From contig CAWKBS010000009.1 of NCBI GenBank assembly GCA_963847985.1, positions 348,922-412,921 of the forward strand: a DNA stretch of 64,000 nt, written 5' to 3'. Both the position numbers and the translations under genes were made by a program. Below are positions 53,769 to 63,010 of the stretch, one piece after another. Origin of the DNA: JAIBJN01 sp963847985 (GTDB lineage Bacteria; Actinomycetota; Thermoleophilia; Gaiellales; Gaiellaceae). The notes beneath the pieces were generated by a model, which saw only the letters and a program-made list of their open reading frames with translations, was not told the origin of the DNA and ran no database searches. Positions within the stretch are counted from its first letter, which is position 1; each line of letters begins with the position of its first letter.

Positions 53769-53885
53769 TCACCGGTCGACCCCGTTCATTCACGTCTACT
53801 CAGAGAAGTAAGCATGCTCGTCGTGAGGATCCGGGCCGCCATCGAAGGAGTGCTCGCAGCAGCCGAGGAGGCCGGCGAAGTCTCC

Positions 53886-54578
53886 CTAAGATCGTCCTTC
53901 CGGAGGCGAGCTAGTCCCCCCGGGAAGGATGAGACCGGACTCGTACGCGAAGACGACCGCCTGGACGCGGTCGCGCAGCCTCAGCTTCATGAGGACGTGG
54001 GCGACGTGCGTCTTCACCGTCGTCTCGCTCACGAAGAGCTCCGTGGCGATTTCGGCGTTGGCGAGGCCGCGCGCGATCAGCTTCAGCACCTCGAGCTCGC
54101 GCACCGTCAGCTCTGCGAGCTCGGGCGGCGCCGTCCGAACGGAGTCTGGTGGCCGGCGGACGAACTCCTCGATCACGCGCCGGGTCACTGACGGCGCCAG
54201 CAGGGCGTCACCGCTTGCGACGGCGTGGATGCCGGCGACAAGTTGCTCGGGCGGAACGTCCTTGAGCAGGAACCCGCTTGCACCAACCCTGAGCGCGTCG
54301 TAGACGTACTCGTCCATGTCGAAGGTGGTCAGCATGACGACCTTCGCATCGGAACCGTCGTCACCGAGCAAACGGCGAGTCGCCTCGATCCCGTCGACGT
54401 CGGGCATGCGGACGTCCATCAGCACCACGTCCGGCCGCAGGCGCCGCGCCTCCGCCACCGCCTCTCGCCCGTCCGCGGCCTCGCCCACCACGTCGATGTC
54501 CGGCTCGGCCTCGAGGATCATGCGGAAGCCGGCGCGGACGAGCGCCTGGTCGTCGACGATCAGGACGCCGAGGCTCAC
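53886..54578 (-). CDS. NarL/LuxR-type response regulator
   Basis: 230 residues. Receiver domain with D9/D10, phosphorylated D55 (VVLMDVRMPD) and K105-type FLLKDVPPEQL. The C-terminal LuxR helix-turn-helix reads LTVRELEVLKLIARGLANAE and SETTVKTHVAHVL. The GTG start overlaps the kinase stop (GTGA), and together they form a two-component system next to an ABC exporter transcribed away from it, the usual layout for antimicrobial-peptide or stress sensing. Confidence 0.93.
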   Translation of the reverse strand: MSLGVLIVDDQALVRAGFRMILEAEPDIDVVGEAADGREAVAEARRLRPDVVLMDVRMPDVDGIEATRRLLGDDGSDAKVVMLTTFDMDEYVYDALRVGASGFLLKDVPPEQLVAGIHAVASGDALLAPSVTRRVIEEFVRRPPDSVRTAPPELAELTVRELEVLKLIARGLANAEIATELFVSETTVKTHVAHVLMKLRLRDRVQAVVFAYESGLILPGGTSSPPEGRS

Positions 54579-55735
54579 GCGGGCACCACAGGGAGCCTCG
54601 CTCGCAAGCGGTAGCCTCCCTCGGGCCGCGGGCCCGCCTCTAGCTCGCCGCCGTAGACCGCGACCCGCTCGCGCATGCCGACGAGGCCGTGGCCGCCGCC
54701 GTCGCCGCTTCCGGCGCCGACACCGTCGTCGCTCACGGTGACCTCGATGGTGCCGTCGTCGTAACGGACGAGCACCTGCGCCTGCTCCGCGCGCGCGTGC
54801 TTCAGCGCGTTGGTCAGGCCCTCCTGGACGAGCCGGTAGGCGGTGAGGTCGACACCCGCGGGGAGCGGCAGCGGGTCGCCCTCGACGCGCAGCTCGACGG
54901 GCAGCCCGGCTTCGCGCGCCTGCTCGACAAGCTTGTCCACGTGCTCGAGGCTCGGCTGCGGCGCGAGCGCCGGTGCCTCTTCGGGCCGCCTGAGTACCCC
55001 GACCATCCGGCGCATCTCCGCGAGCGCCTCTCGACCCGTCTGCTCGACGATGAGCAGAGCCTGGCGCTCACGCTCCTGCTCGGGGCGGAGCAGCCTGCGG
55101 ACCGCCGAGGCCTGCACGGTCATGACGCTGACGCTGTGGCCGACGACGTCGTGGAGCTCTCGCGCGATCCGCGCGCGCTCCTCCGTGACGGCAGCCTGGG
55201 CCCGCTGCTCGCGTTCCCGCTCGGCGCGTGCAGCCCGCTCCTTCGCCTCGTCGGCCTCCTGAAATTTCCGGCCGAGCGCGAACGCGATCGTCCAGAGGAC
55301 CCCGAAGATGATCGCGGTGGCGATGTAGCCCTCGAGGTTGGCGATGGGATCCCGATAGACGACCAGCGCCGCGACCGCCAACGTGAGCACGAGTCCAGCG
55401 ACAGCTTGGGCGCGTTCCGGGAGCAGCCCTGTAAGGAAGACCGCCGCGCAGCCAGCCAAGAAGGGAATGAAGAGGAAGTACACCAGCCTTTCGTCAACGA
55501 GCGACGTCAAGACCACCGCCACGCCCACCGCCACCAGCGCGCCGAACGGCAAGCGCCGTCGGAGAAACAGCGGCGTCACGATCGCCACGACCGCGAGCAG
55601 GTCGAACCAGAGCGGACCCGTCGGACCGTCCGTCTCGTTCTGACCAACCACGGCGCCGGCGAGACCAAGGCCCAGGCCGGCCAGGATCAGAACGTCGAAC
55701 CAGTAGCGGCGCGCGAGCGGCCAGACCCTCGTCAC
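54575..55735 (-). CDS. NarL-family sensor histidine kinase (HisKA_3)
   Basis: 386 residues from a GTG. Five or so membrane helices in the first 150 residues with almost no external loop, a coiled coil (AKERAARAEREREQRAQAAV), the HisKA_3 box IARELHDVVGHSVSVM with H195, and a HATPase with NALKHARAEQ and GGGHGLVGMRERVAVYGGEL. Such intramembrane-sensing kinases usually detect cell-envelope stress. No ATG is available; the GTG at 55735 just precedes TM1. Confidence 0.9.
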   Translation of the reverse strand: MTRVWPLARRYWFDVLILAGLGLGLAGAVVGQNETDGPTGPLWFDLLAVVAIVTPLFLRRRLPFGALVAVGVAVVLTSLVDERLVYFLFIPFLAGCAAVFLTGLLPERAQAVAGLVLTLAVAALVVYRDPIANLEGYIATAIIFGVLWTIAFALGRKFQEADEAKERAARAEREREQRAQAAVTEERARIARELHDVVGHSVSVMTVQASAVRRLLRPEQERERQALLIVEQTGREALAEMRRMVGVLRRPEEAPALAPQPSLEHVDKLVEQAREAGLPVELRVEGDPLPLPAGVDLTAYRLVQEGLTNALKHARAEQAQVLVRYDDGTIEVTVSDDGVGAGSGDGGGHGLVGMRERVAVYGGELEAGPRPEGGYRLRARLPVVPA

Positions 55736-55914
55736 AACCCGAAGGTACTCCAGAACGACCGCTGTCGCCTCGTCCCCGGGAACGACCTCGGGCTCGTTCC
55801 CGAGGACGACGACAAACCGTCCGAGCGCGGGAGGCGAAATCGGCCTCCCGCCCGATGGCAAGCCCGCTTCCCGGCCGTAGGCTCGGATCTCGTCCTGACG
55901 TAGGGAGGCCACAC

Positions 55915-56853
55915 ATGAGCAAGAGATTCGTCGTCGAGACAGCGGGTTTGACGAAACGGTTCGGCGCGCGGGTAGCCGTCGACGACGTCGACCTGCAGAT
56001 TCCGCGCGGCTCCGCATTCGGCTATCTGGGCCCGAATGGAGCCGGCAAGACCACGCTGATCCGGATGCTCCTCGGCTTGACTCGCGCGAGTGCGGGAGAG
56101 ATGAAGCTGCTCGGGCGACCGGTGCCTGCCGAGCGCGCCGCGGCCCTCGCGCGTGTCGGCGCAATCGTCGAGGAACCGCGCTTTCACGGTCACCTGACCG
56201 GGCGCGAGAACCTCGCTGTGATCGCCGCGGCACGCGAGCCGGCGGCCCACGAACGCATAGACGGGGCACTCGCACGCGTGGGGCTCTCGCAGCGAGCAGA
56301 AGAGCGCGTGAAGCGCTACTCGCTGGGGATGCGCCAGCGACTCGGCGTCGCCCGTAGCCTGCTCGCCGACCCCGAGCTTCTGATCCTGGACGAGCCGACG
56401 AACGGGCTCGATCCGGCCGGTATCCACGAGTTCCGCGCCATGATCCGCGGCTTCGTCGCCGAGGGCCGGACGGTCCTCCTCTCCTCGCACCTCCTCGACG
56501 AGGTGGAGAAGATCTGCGACGAGGTCGCGATCGTCGACCGTGGGCGCGTCGTCATGCAGGGCTCGATCGCCGAGCTGGCTGCAGGCGGCGAGCAGACGAT
56601 TCTCATCGGAACGAGTGACGACGAACGGTCGAACGGAATTCTCGGCGAACACCGTGCCGTCGCGTCCGTAACACCCGAGACCGACGGGATCCGCGTGCGT
56701 TTTCTGGCCGATGTCGAAGCTGAAGCCGCCGCGGACGACATCGGTCGTCGCCTCGTCCTTGCCGGTCTCGCCATCCGCCGATTCGAGCCGGCCCGCCCGT
56801 CGCTCGAGCAGCGGTTCCTGGAGATCACTTCCCGATTGGAGGAAGCAGCATGA
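55915..56853 (+). CDS. ABC transporter ATP-binding protein
   Basis: 312 residues, ATG with GGGAGG upstream. Walker A GPNGAGKTTLI, signature YSLGMRQRLGVARSL, Walker B LLILDEPTNGLD, H-loop LLSSHLLDEVEK. The C-terminal 90 residues fit the DUF4162-like extension of exporters such as BcrA or DrrA. It pairs with the permease downstream (ATGA overlap). It diverges from the two-component genes across 179 bp. Confidence 0.93.
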   Translation: MSKRFVVETAGLTKRFGARVAVDDVDLQIPRGSAFGYLGPNGAGKTTLIRMLLGLTRASAGEMKLLGRPVPAERAAALARVGAIVEEPRFHGHLTGRENLAVIAAAREPAAHERIDGALARVGLSQRAEERVKRYSLGMRQRLGVARSLLADPELLILDEPTNGLDPAGIHEFRAMIRGFVAEGRTVLLSSHLLDEVEKICDEVAIVDRGRVVMQGSIAELAAGGEQTILIGTSDDERSNGILGEHRAVASVTPETDGIRVRFLADVEAEAAADDIGRRLVLAGLAIRRFEPARPSLEQRFLEITSRLEEAA

Positions 56854-57671
56854 GCACCACAACTGCTACCACAGGACTCCCGCGGAGGCTCGCTCGTGCC
56901 CCGCGGCGACCGGGGCTCGTTGGCGCCGAGCTCCTGAAGCTGCGCAAGCGCCGCGGGCTCGTCCTCTCGACGCTCGCTCTCACGGTCGTCCCGATGATCA
57001 TCGCCTACACCGTTCTCCTGATCCTGCACGCGTCGAACCCCGCCAAGCACGGTCCTGCCGGCGGGCTCGGGAACTTCTCGGGCTCGATGGACCTGCTCTC
57101 GCAACTCGGTATCGTCGCAGCGATCCTCGTCGGGGCGACGCTCGGCGCGGGCGATCTGGGCTCGGGCGTGTTTCGGGAGCTGGTCGTTACGGGTCGCTCG
57201 CGGCTCGCACTATTCATCGCCCGAGTGCCCGCCGGGCTCGGATTGGTCTTGCTATTTGTGGGGGCCGCCTTCGCCGTCACGGCAACGGCCTCGACCGTGT
57301 TCGCAGGGTCATCCGAGGTGCCCGGGGCGAGCATGCTCGTCTCGTCGGCGGCCTGGCTCGCGCTCGTGACCGGCCTTGCTCTGGTGCTCGCGCTAGGGGT
57401 TTCCTCGGCCCTCGGCTCGCGCGGAACGACGATCGGGATTCTCCTCGGCTGGCAGCTCATCGCCATGCCGCTGGCGCTGCAGATCGGGGTCCTCGGCTCG
57501 CTCCGCGAAGGGCTCGTCGAAGCCGCGACCGAGCGCCTCGAGCCGGCGAGGTTGTTCGAAGGCAGCGCCACGGTGCCGATGTCGCTTGCTGCTGCAGTCG
57601 TCGTGATCGCCGCGTGGACAGTCGTGCCCCTCGCCGTCGGCGCCTGGCGGACGTGCACGCGCGATGCGTGA
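56850..57671 (+). CDS. ABC-2-type transporter permease
   Basis: 273 residues, six membrane helices; the start ELLKLRKRRGLVLSTLALTV is the classic N-terminus of ABC-2 permeases before TM1. It probably exports a lipid, peptide or drug with the preceding ATPase; the substrate cannot be told. A strong terminator follows 22 bp downstream. Confidence 0.85.
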   Translation: MSTTTATTGLPRRLARAPRRPGLVGAELLKLRKRRGLVLSTLALTVVPMIIAYTVLLILHASNPAKHGPAGGLGNFSGSMDLLSQLGIVAAILVGATLGAGDLGSGVFRELVVTGRSRLALFIARVPAGLGLVLLFVGAAFAVTATASTVFAGSSEVPGASMLVSSAAWLALVTGLALVLALGVSSALGSRGTTIGILLGWQLIAMPLALQIGVLGSLREGLVEAATERLEPARLFEGSATVPMSLAAAVVVIAAWTVVPLAVGAWRTCTRDA

Positions 57672-57693
57672 TGCCGACTTGCTGACCGGATGC

Positions 57694-57721
57694 GAAAAGG
57701 CCCCGTTTACGGGGCCTTTTC
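57694..57721. terminator. Bidirectional intrinsic terminator
   Basis: GAAAAGGCCCCG-TTTA-CGGGGCCTTTTC: 12-bp perfect stem with A4 before and T4 after, so it has U tracts on both strands. It ends the ABC operon from the left and the minus-strand polysaccharide genes from the right (the next stop is at 57796). Confidence 0.9.
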
Positions 57722-57795
57722 AGCGGTGGGCGAACGGCGCGCACAGTGGCGCGCGGCCACCACATCGAGCAGGTTGCTTGCGCCGGTACGAGTGG

Positions 57796-58779
57796 TCAAG
57801 CGTGGTCTTCGACCCGTCTCAGCCACGCCTCTCGCCAGTACGGGTAGATCGCACGAGGGCAGGAGCGATGGTAATCGCCCGTGCAGACAACGCCGTCCAG
57901 GATGACGGTGTCGCGCTTGATCTTCAGCATCCTTCCGGTCTTCTCGTCGATGATTTTCTCGATTCGACGCACCACCCGCGCGCGCCGCCCGCAGTACTTG
58001 AGCATCTCCCCGTCAAACCGAAGCCCCTGCGTCGTGTCGTTCTCGTCCAGCGTCGCGAAAATCTCTTCTCGACTCTTGATCTCGACGAGCTCCCCGGGTT
58101 GCAGGCCAAGTGATCCCGTAGGTGTGCTTCCGCTCGTCGCCTTTCCCTCGATGAATGGGTACCGCTTGCACCCTTTGACGAGGCAGAAGCGCGGGAGCAA
58201 ACGTGCATTTGCGCGCTGAAACCTGTTGAACAGCCCGACCAGAAGCGCCCGGATGACCCGCGGAATCGTCGAATTACCAGAGGTGACGTCCTGCACGTAC
58301 TGGCTCGGCTCCCACCACGGGAGCAGCCCCTTCGACGCTCTCAGGAGCTCGGTCGCCTGACACGAGAACAACGGTTGGCCGGCTTCGTTCGCTCCAATCC
58401 GAGTCGCGCCGACCAGTGTCTCCGGGGAAACTCCTGCGGTGTCGGTCTCCTGAGTCCGCTCGCCCTCCTGCGGGTCGACCGGGCGCAGCCACGCTTCCTT
58501 CCAGAAGAGGAGGCAGCCGGCCTGGCAGCCGCCGTGCGCAGAGCCGTCGCAGCGCAGCTCCTCCAGATGCACGGCACTCTCCATGCGCCGAAACTGCTGC
58601 CAATCGATCGTGTCACAGGCCTTGTGTGCGCGCGACCTGACCCGGTAACGCTGCCCACAGAAGCTGAGCATCTCCGGCATGAACGGCAGGCCGTCCAGCT
58701 TGCCGTCGGCATCGAGCGTTCGGAGAATCTCCTCCTCGGTCCGAACCTCGATCACATCTCCAGCTCGCAGAGCGTTCAT
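57796..58779 (-). CDS. Tandem Cys/His-domain protein of the polysaccharide locus
   Basis: 327 residues made of two copies of one domain of about 95 residues, at 6-104 and 226-322. Each has EEI..TLD (or REEIFATLDEND), then a MLSFCGQRYRV / MLKYCGRRARV core, then LRCDGSAHGGCQAGC / VVCTGDYHRSCPRA and ends FWKEAWLR / YWREAWLR. The spaced Cys and His look like a metal or redox site, and it is conserved in both copies. Relatives occur in actinobacterial polysaccharide clusters but I know no function. Soluble, no signal peptide. Confidence 0.7.
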   Translation of the reverse strand: MNALRAGDVIEVRTEEEILRTLDADGKLDGLPFMPEMLSFCGQRYRVRSRAHKACDTIDWQQFRRMESAVHLEELRCDGSAHGGCQAGCLLFWKEAWLRPVDPQEGERTQETDTAGVSPETLVGATRIGANEAGQPLFSCQATELLRASKGLLPWWEPSQYVQDVTSGNSTIPRVIRALLVGLFNRFQRANARLLPRFCLVKGCKRYPFIEGKATSGSTPTGSLGLQPGELVEIKSREEIFATLDENDTTQGLRFDGEMLKYCGRRARVVRRIEKIIDEKTGRMLKIKRDTVILDGVVCTGDYHRSCPRAIYPYWREAWLRRVEDHA

Positions 58780-58797
58780 GTCAGCAGCATGAGCGGG

Positions 58798-59109
58798 TCA
58801 ATCCCATAGTGATTGGATCGTCTGAGCAAGCGCCACATACGCAATTGCAACCAGCCCGAGCCGGAGCGTCCAGTCATTCCGGTTCCATCCTGTCCAGACC
58901 GCGATGACGCCGGCGACGAGCGCAAGCACACCATCCCACGCGAAGAGCCCAAAGAACACCAGCCTCGCGACGTCATCCGGCACGGACACGTGGTCGAAGA
59001 GGGTCTGGAGCGCGTAGCCGACCGCCGAGAGAATCGTCAAGCAAAGCGCGATCCAGCCCCAGGCGGTCGCTGAGCCGGCGGGCGGCCTACGTGTCTGGTG
59101 CAGTTCCAT
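58798..59109 (-). CDS. Small three-helix membrane protein
   Basis: 103 residues with hydrophobic stretches at about 18-37, 45-70 and 80-98 (GWIALCLTILSAVGYALQTL; WDGVLALVAGVIAVWTGW). It overlaps the glycosyltransferase stop by 23 bp, so it is translated in the same operon. No family recognised. Confidence 0.6.
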   Translation of the reverse strand: MELHQTRRPPAGSATAWGWIALCLTILSAVGYALQTLFDHVSVPDDVARLVFFGLFAWDGVLALVAGVIAVWTGWNRNDWTLRLGLVAIAYVALAQTIQSLWD

Positions 59110-60196
59110 CGAGCAGGCTCAGCATCTCGTCTGCCGTTCGCTCCCAGCGGTAAGCCACGCCGTCCCGAGTTGCCGCTTCACGCATCGTCGCGTACCGATC
59201 GGGCTCTCGAAGAACCTCGGCGAGGGCCTCGGCTATCTGCTCGCCGTCGGCCTCGAGCGGAAACCGCAACCCGGCGCCCTTGGGATCGACAATCCCGCCC
59301 ACCGCGGTCGTGATGATCGGTATGCCGAGGCGAAGATACTCGAGCGCGGAGAACCCGGATGCCTCGACTCGAGAGAGCAGACAACCGAAGTGAAAGCTTC
59401 TGAGGATCCCGACGAATCGTTGGAAATCGCGCCCCTTCTGGACGTAGCCAAGCGCCTTCACGGACGGATGGGCAGGGACGCGGCTCGAGTCGGGCCCCAA
59501 GACCACGACTTCGACATCGTGTCCCATGCGTTGCAGGATCGAGGCAGCATCAACCAGGAGCGGCCCGCCTTTTCGCTCCCAGTCGATCCCGACAATGCCC
59601 AGGCGCAGCGGTGACAGCCCTCCGTCCCACTCCTCCACCGGGGGCAGCGAGTCCTCGTCGAGGTTTGCTCCCGGAAGGATCGTACGAACCTGCTCCGGCG
59701 CAACCCCGTACGAGGAAACAACGTCCTCCGAGCACCAGTCGCTCATGGTGACGACGTAGCGGGAGGCGAGGTACGCCTCGCGCTCTCGGGCGAGAGCGTC
59801 AGCCCTCACGCGTCGTCCGATCGTGTAACCGTAGTCCTCAAACCACTGACGCATGGTTGCGTCGATGTAGTACGTGATTGGCTCGCGAACGGCGTTTCGA
59901 GGCGGTAGTAATTGGAAGTGACTGATGTACTCGTCCACCTCGCCCGCAACCTCTCGGCGAGGCCAGACCGTGTGCCCGTACCTCTGGGAGTACGTCCAGC
60001 CACCAGGACGATCGAGAGTCAGTGGCCGCAGCGCGTTCCAGATGAAACGCCTCGTGCGAAGCTCCTCTGGCCGAAGGACGACTCCCGCGTGCAGGAGCCC
60101 GTTCTCGAGCCCGGCTTTCAGGAAGTAATGCGGGATGTTGCTGAAGGTGGCGAGCTCGCGGGGATCACCGTTTGCGACCAGGCCCCGGCGAGTCAC
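59087..60196 (-). CDS. Glycosyltransferase family 4 (GT-B)
   Basis: 369 residues from a GTG. The C-terminal Rossmann domain carries LRLGIVGIDWERKGGPLLVD and the donor-binding SRVEASGFSALEYLRLGIPI, typical of GT4 (the E..GFSALE glutamates). The N-terminal half has SDWCSEDVVSSYGV with the acceptor side. It probably adds a sugar to the lipid-linked repeat made by the neighbouring sugar transferase. Between it and that gene (60197-60295) nothing else is seen. Confidence 0.87.
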   Translation of the reverse strand: MTRRGLVANGDPRELATFSNIPHYFLKAGLENGLLHAGVVLRPEELRTRRFIWNALRPLTLDRPGGWTYSQRYGHTVWPRREVAGEVDEYISHFQLLPPRNAVREPITYYIDATMRQWFEDYGYTIGRRVRADALAREREAYLASRYVVTMSDWCSEDVVSSYGVAPEQVRTILPGANLDEDSLPPVEEWDGGLSPLRLGIVGIDWERKGGPLLVDAASILQRMGHDVEVVVLGPDSSRVPAHPSVKALGYVQKGRDFQRFVGILRSFHFGCLLSRVEASGFSALEYLRLGIPIITTAVGGIVDPKGAGLRFPLEADGEQIAEALAEVLREPDRYATMREAATRDGVAYRWERTADEMLSLLDGTAPDT

Positions 60197-60295
60197 GAGA
60201 GTTCTTCCGGCCTGGGACTCGAGACGCTGATCAACGCGACTCCCGGGTAAGCACCAAGGTCGTTTCCCCCACTGTGCGGCCAGGGGGTCGAGACG

Positions 60296-61759
60296 TCACT
60301 CGTCGTGGGCCGAGCGAACAAGTGCGCCCGGCGTCAAGAGCAGGATCTTGAAGTCGAGCCAAAGGGACCAGTTCTCGATGTAGTAGTTGTCCCACTCTGC
60401 GCGATCCGCAAGGGATGTCGTGCCGCGGAGCCCACTGACTTGCGCCCAGCCGGTGATTCCGGACTTGACGCGGTGCCGCTCCTCGTAGCCATGGACCTGC
60501 TTCTCGTAGACCTCAACGTACTCCGTCCGTTCGGGACGAGGGCCGACGAGGCTCATATCACCGATCAAGACGTTGAAGAGCTGCGGAAGCTCGTCGAGGG
60601 ATGTACGACGCATGAACGTGCCCAGGCGCGTACGGCGGTCGCCGGTCCTGCTGATGCCGCCCGTCCCCGTCTCCGGGTCGATGACGAGGTTCGTTCGCTC
60701 CTCCTCGGTCATCGGAAGCATCGTGCGGAACTTCAGCATGTCGAACCGTCTACCGTCGCGGCCGACGCGCTGGGCACGGTAGAAGATCGGCCGTCCCCCC
60801 GAGGAAAGGACTCCGAGAGCGAGCGCGCCCAGGATTGGCGCAAAGAACAGAAGGAGCAGAGCTGCGCCGGCGCGATCCAGGCCGTGCTTTACGGCAAACG
60901 GCCAGCTCTTGGGCTTGGGCGGCTGGCGCGCAATGAGCGGGACGCCGCCGAGAGGGACGACCGCGACGTGCTCTGTCGACTTCTCATAGAGACGAGGGAC
61001 GAACGAGGTCGCGAGGCCCAGCCGCTCGCAGCGCTTCAGCAATCGAAGCAGGACTTCCGCCGGTGCCGTAGAGAACGTGACGATGACGTGTTCGATCCGT
61101 TGTTCTTCGACAATCCGCTCGAGGTCCCAGCTGGCCCCAAGGACCGGGAGGTCGGTAACGTCGCTTTCGTGAAGCGGCTCCTTGTCGAGGAACCCGACCG
61201 GTCTCAGCCCGATCTCGGGATGCTCGGCGAGGCGCTTCGCAACTAGCCGCCCGACGTTGCCCGCACCGACGATCAGCGAGCGCTGACCGGCGTGACCCCT
61301 TCTCCTGGCGCGGCGCTCGGAGGCAATGAGCCAGCTTCGGCCCACGATCACGAAGGCGGTGGCAAGGAGCCAAGGCCTTATGGCCTCCTCGGCGGCCGAC
61401 GGAGCGTCCGCTACCAGCCCGCGCAGTGCCACGGTTATCGCAGCCGCGATGGCCACGGCGGTGATGATCGACCGAGTCGCGTCGAGCACCCGGAGGTCGA
61501 GCGGCGGCCGGTACATGCCTTTGGTCGTGAGCAGTCCGATCACCAGAGCCGCGAAGACGAACGTCCAGGCCAGGGGCACCGCCGTTCCGCCCGCCGCAAG
61601 GTGAGCGATGAGGAGCGCAACGGCAAGCGCTGCGCCATCGGTCGCGAGCGACACCCGCCCCCAAGACTCGAACCGACGCGCGCGTCGACGAGCCTGGCGT
61701 AAAAGCGGGGCGACCGAAAGCGAGTCGTCGCCCACGTGCTGACGCGCGACCGTGCTCAT
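60296..61759 (-). CDS. Polyprenyl-phosphate sugar-phosphotransferase (WbaP-like)
   Basis: 487 residues from the ATG at 61759 (MSTVARQHVGDDSLS). Four membrane helices, then a CoA-binding-like Rossmann module (RSLIVGAGNVGRLVAKRLAE), a fifth membrane segment, and the C-terminal catalytic domain with FDMLKFRTMLP, RRTSLDELPQLFNVL, GDMSLVGPRPE and SGITGWAQVSGLRG. It starts polysaccharide assembly by moving a hexose phosphate to undecaprenyl phosphate. Confidence 0.92.
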   Translation of the reverse strand: MSTVARQHVGDDSLSVAPLLRQARRRARRFESWGRVSLATDGAALAVALLIAHLAAGGTAVPLAWTFVFAALVIGLLTTKGMYRPPLDLRVLDATRSIITAVAIAAAITVALRGLVADAPSAAEEAIRPWLLATAFVIVGRSWLIASERRARRRGHAGQRSLIVGAGNVGRLVAKRLAEHPEIGLRPVGFLDKEPLHESDVTDLPVLGASWDLERIVEEQRIEHVIVTFSTAPAEVLLRLLKRCERLGLATSFVPRLYEKSTEHVAVVPLGGVPLIARQPPKPKSWPFAVKHGLDRAGAALLLLFFAPILGALALGVLSSGGRPIFYRAQRVGRDGRRFDMLKFRTMLPMTEEERTNLVIDPETGTGGISRTGDRRTRLGTFMRRTSLDELPQLFNVLIGDMSLVGPRPERTEYVEVYEKQVHGYEERHRVKSGITGWAQVSGLRGTTSLADRAEWDNYYIENWSLWLDFKILLLTPGALVRSAHDE

Positions 61760-62037
61760 GACCGCCAGGAGCCGGATCGCTGATAGGTCACCACGAAGCC
61801 CGGCTCGAGCAAAGTCGATTCCCGCAACTAGGTCCCTCCTCGGCCGCCGTGCTGCACCACACACCGCCCTCCAACGGCAGTTCCGCAATTCGCGGCCCGC
61901 CCACGGCCAGGGCGTACCGCTGATCGAGATCGAGCCTACAACCTTCTTTACCTGGCGCAGACTGGTCGAAAGGTTAGAATGCGCGGCGCCGGTGGCCCGT
62001 CGTTCGACTCCCCCGTCGCGACGGGTAGCCAGCTGTT

Positions 62038-62937
62038 TTGAGCCGCTTTTTCGTTACAGCCAGTCTGACCGCCGTCTCGCTCTTCGTCGTGCTGGGCGGC
62101 GGCGGATCCCTAGGGACCGATGCCGCTTCGCCGCGCGTCGCGGCGGTGAGCTCGGTTTCTGCCGCCTCACAGAGCCAGCTCGCGGATCCTGCCGCGCGAA
62201 GCGTCGCGGCTCCGCCGCCCGCGCGACCGCCCGCGCCCATCGCCGGTCGTGGGTACCGCGTAGTCTTCGTGGACACGTTCGCGAGGCTGCGGCGTCGCGT
62301 GTGGGACAACCGCGAGTGGTGGAACACCCCGCCGCCGCCGGGAAGCCAGTACGTGCGAAACGGGGTCTTCCACCTCGTCTCGCGCCGGTCCCAGGGCTAT
62401 CCGAGCAATATCGCCGCGACGACGTTCTCCTCGCAGAAGGTCTTCAGGTACGGGTACTTCGAGGCACGGATGAAGTGGACGAGGGGGAACGGCGCCTGGC
62501 CCGCGTTCTGGCTGATGTCGAACGCCTGGGCGAGGAGAGGAGCTGACAACTGCTCCCTGGGCATTCGCGCCGCGGAGATCGACGTGCTCGAGGCCTACGG
62601 GAACCACCCGCGAGTCTTCACCGGGACGATCCATCGCCATTCGGCGGGGCACGTCTGCCCGTCGCCCCCGGACGCGATCAACGCAAACAACTGGCAGCCG
62701 AGGAATATCAATCTCACCGCACGCTTCCACACGTATGCGATGCGCTGGACGCCGAGGCGGGTGACGTGGTACATCGACCAGAGGAGGATCATGAGCTGGC
62801 CGGTGTTCTCGACGACGAACACGCGGATGTTCCTCCTCCTCAGCATGCAAATCGGTGGAGAATCATCTCCGGACTCGAGCACGCCGGACGAGTTGCACAC
62901 CCAAGTCGACTGGGTTCGCGTATGGCAGAGGCGCTGA
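62038..62937 (+). CDS. Secreted GH16 glycoside hydrolase
   Basis: 299 residues from a TTG. Signal-type N-terminus (SRFFVTASLTAVSLFVVLGG), a Pro-rich linker, then the beta-jelly-roll of family GH16 with the catalytic EIDVLE at 180-185 (E180, D182, E185) and a terminal HTQVDWVRVWQ strand. Typical substrates are beta-1,3- or beta-1,4-linked polysaccharides, so it may cut or remodel the polymer made by this locus. The gap 61760-62037 has a TAGAAT box at 61975-61980 and no gene. Confidence 0.88.
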   Translation: MSRFFVTASLTAVSLFVVLGGGGSLGTDAASPRVAAVSSVSAASQSQLADPAARSVAAPPPARPPAPIAGRGYRVVFVDTFARLRRRVWDNREWWNTPPPPGSQYVRNGVFHLVSRRSQGYPSNIAATTFSSQKVFRYGYFEARMKWTRGNGAWPAFWLMSNAWARRGADNCSLGIRAAEIDVLEAYGNHPRVFTGTIHRHSAGHVCPSPPDAINANNWQPRNINLTARFHTYAMRWTPRRVTWYIDQRRIMSWPVFSTTNTRMFLLLSMQIGGESSPDSSTPDELHTQVDWVRVWQRR

Positions 62938-63010
62938 TTCCTTCCGCCACGACGATGCAGTCCCTCGATCCAGCGTCGAGAACGAGCCGTTCGCGCCGAA
63001 AAGAGCGGCC

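Noticed and set aside
53814..54191. Plus-strand ORF opposite the response regulator
   Set aside because: Mostly antisense to a well-supported gene and shows no family resemblance.
53697..57721. Genomic island inserted at tRNA-Arg
   Set aside because: No integrase and no visible repeat of the tRNA 3' end downstream within the window. Gene order alone is not enough.
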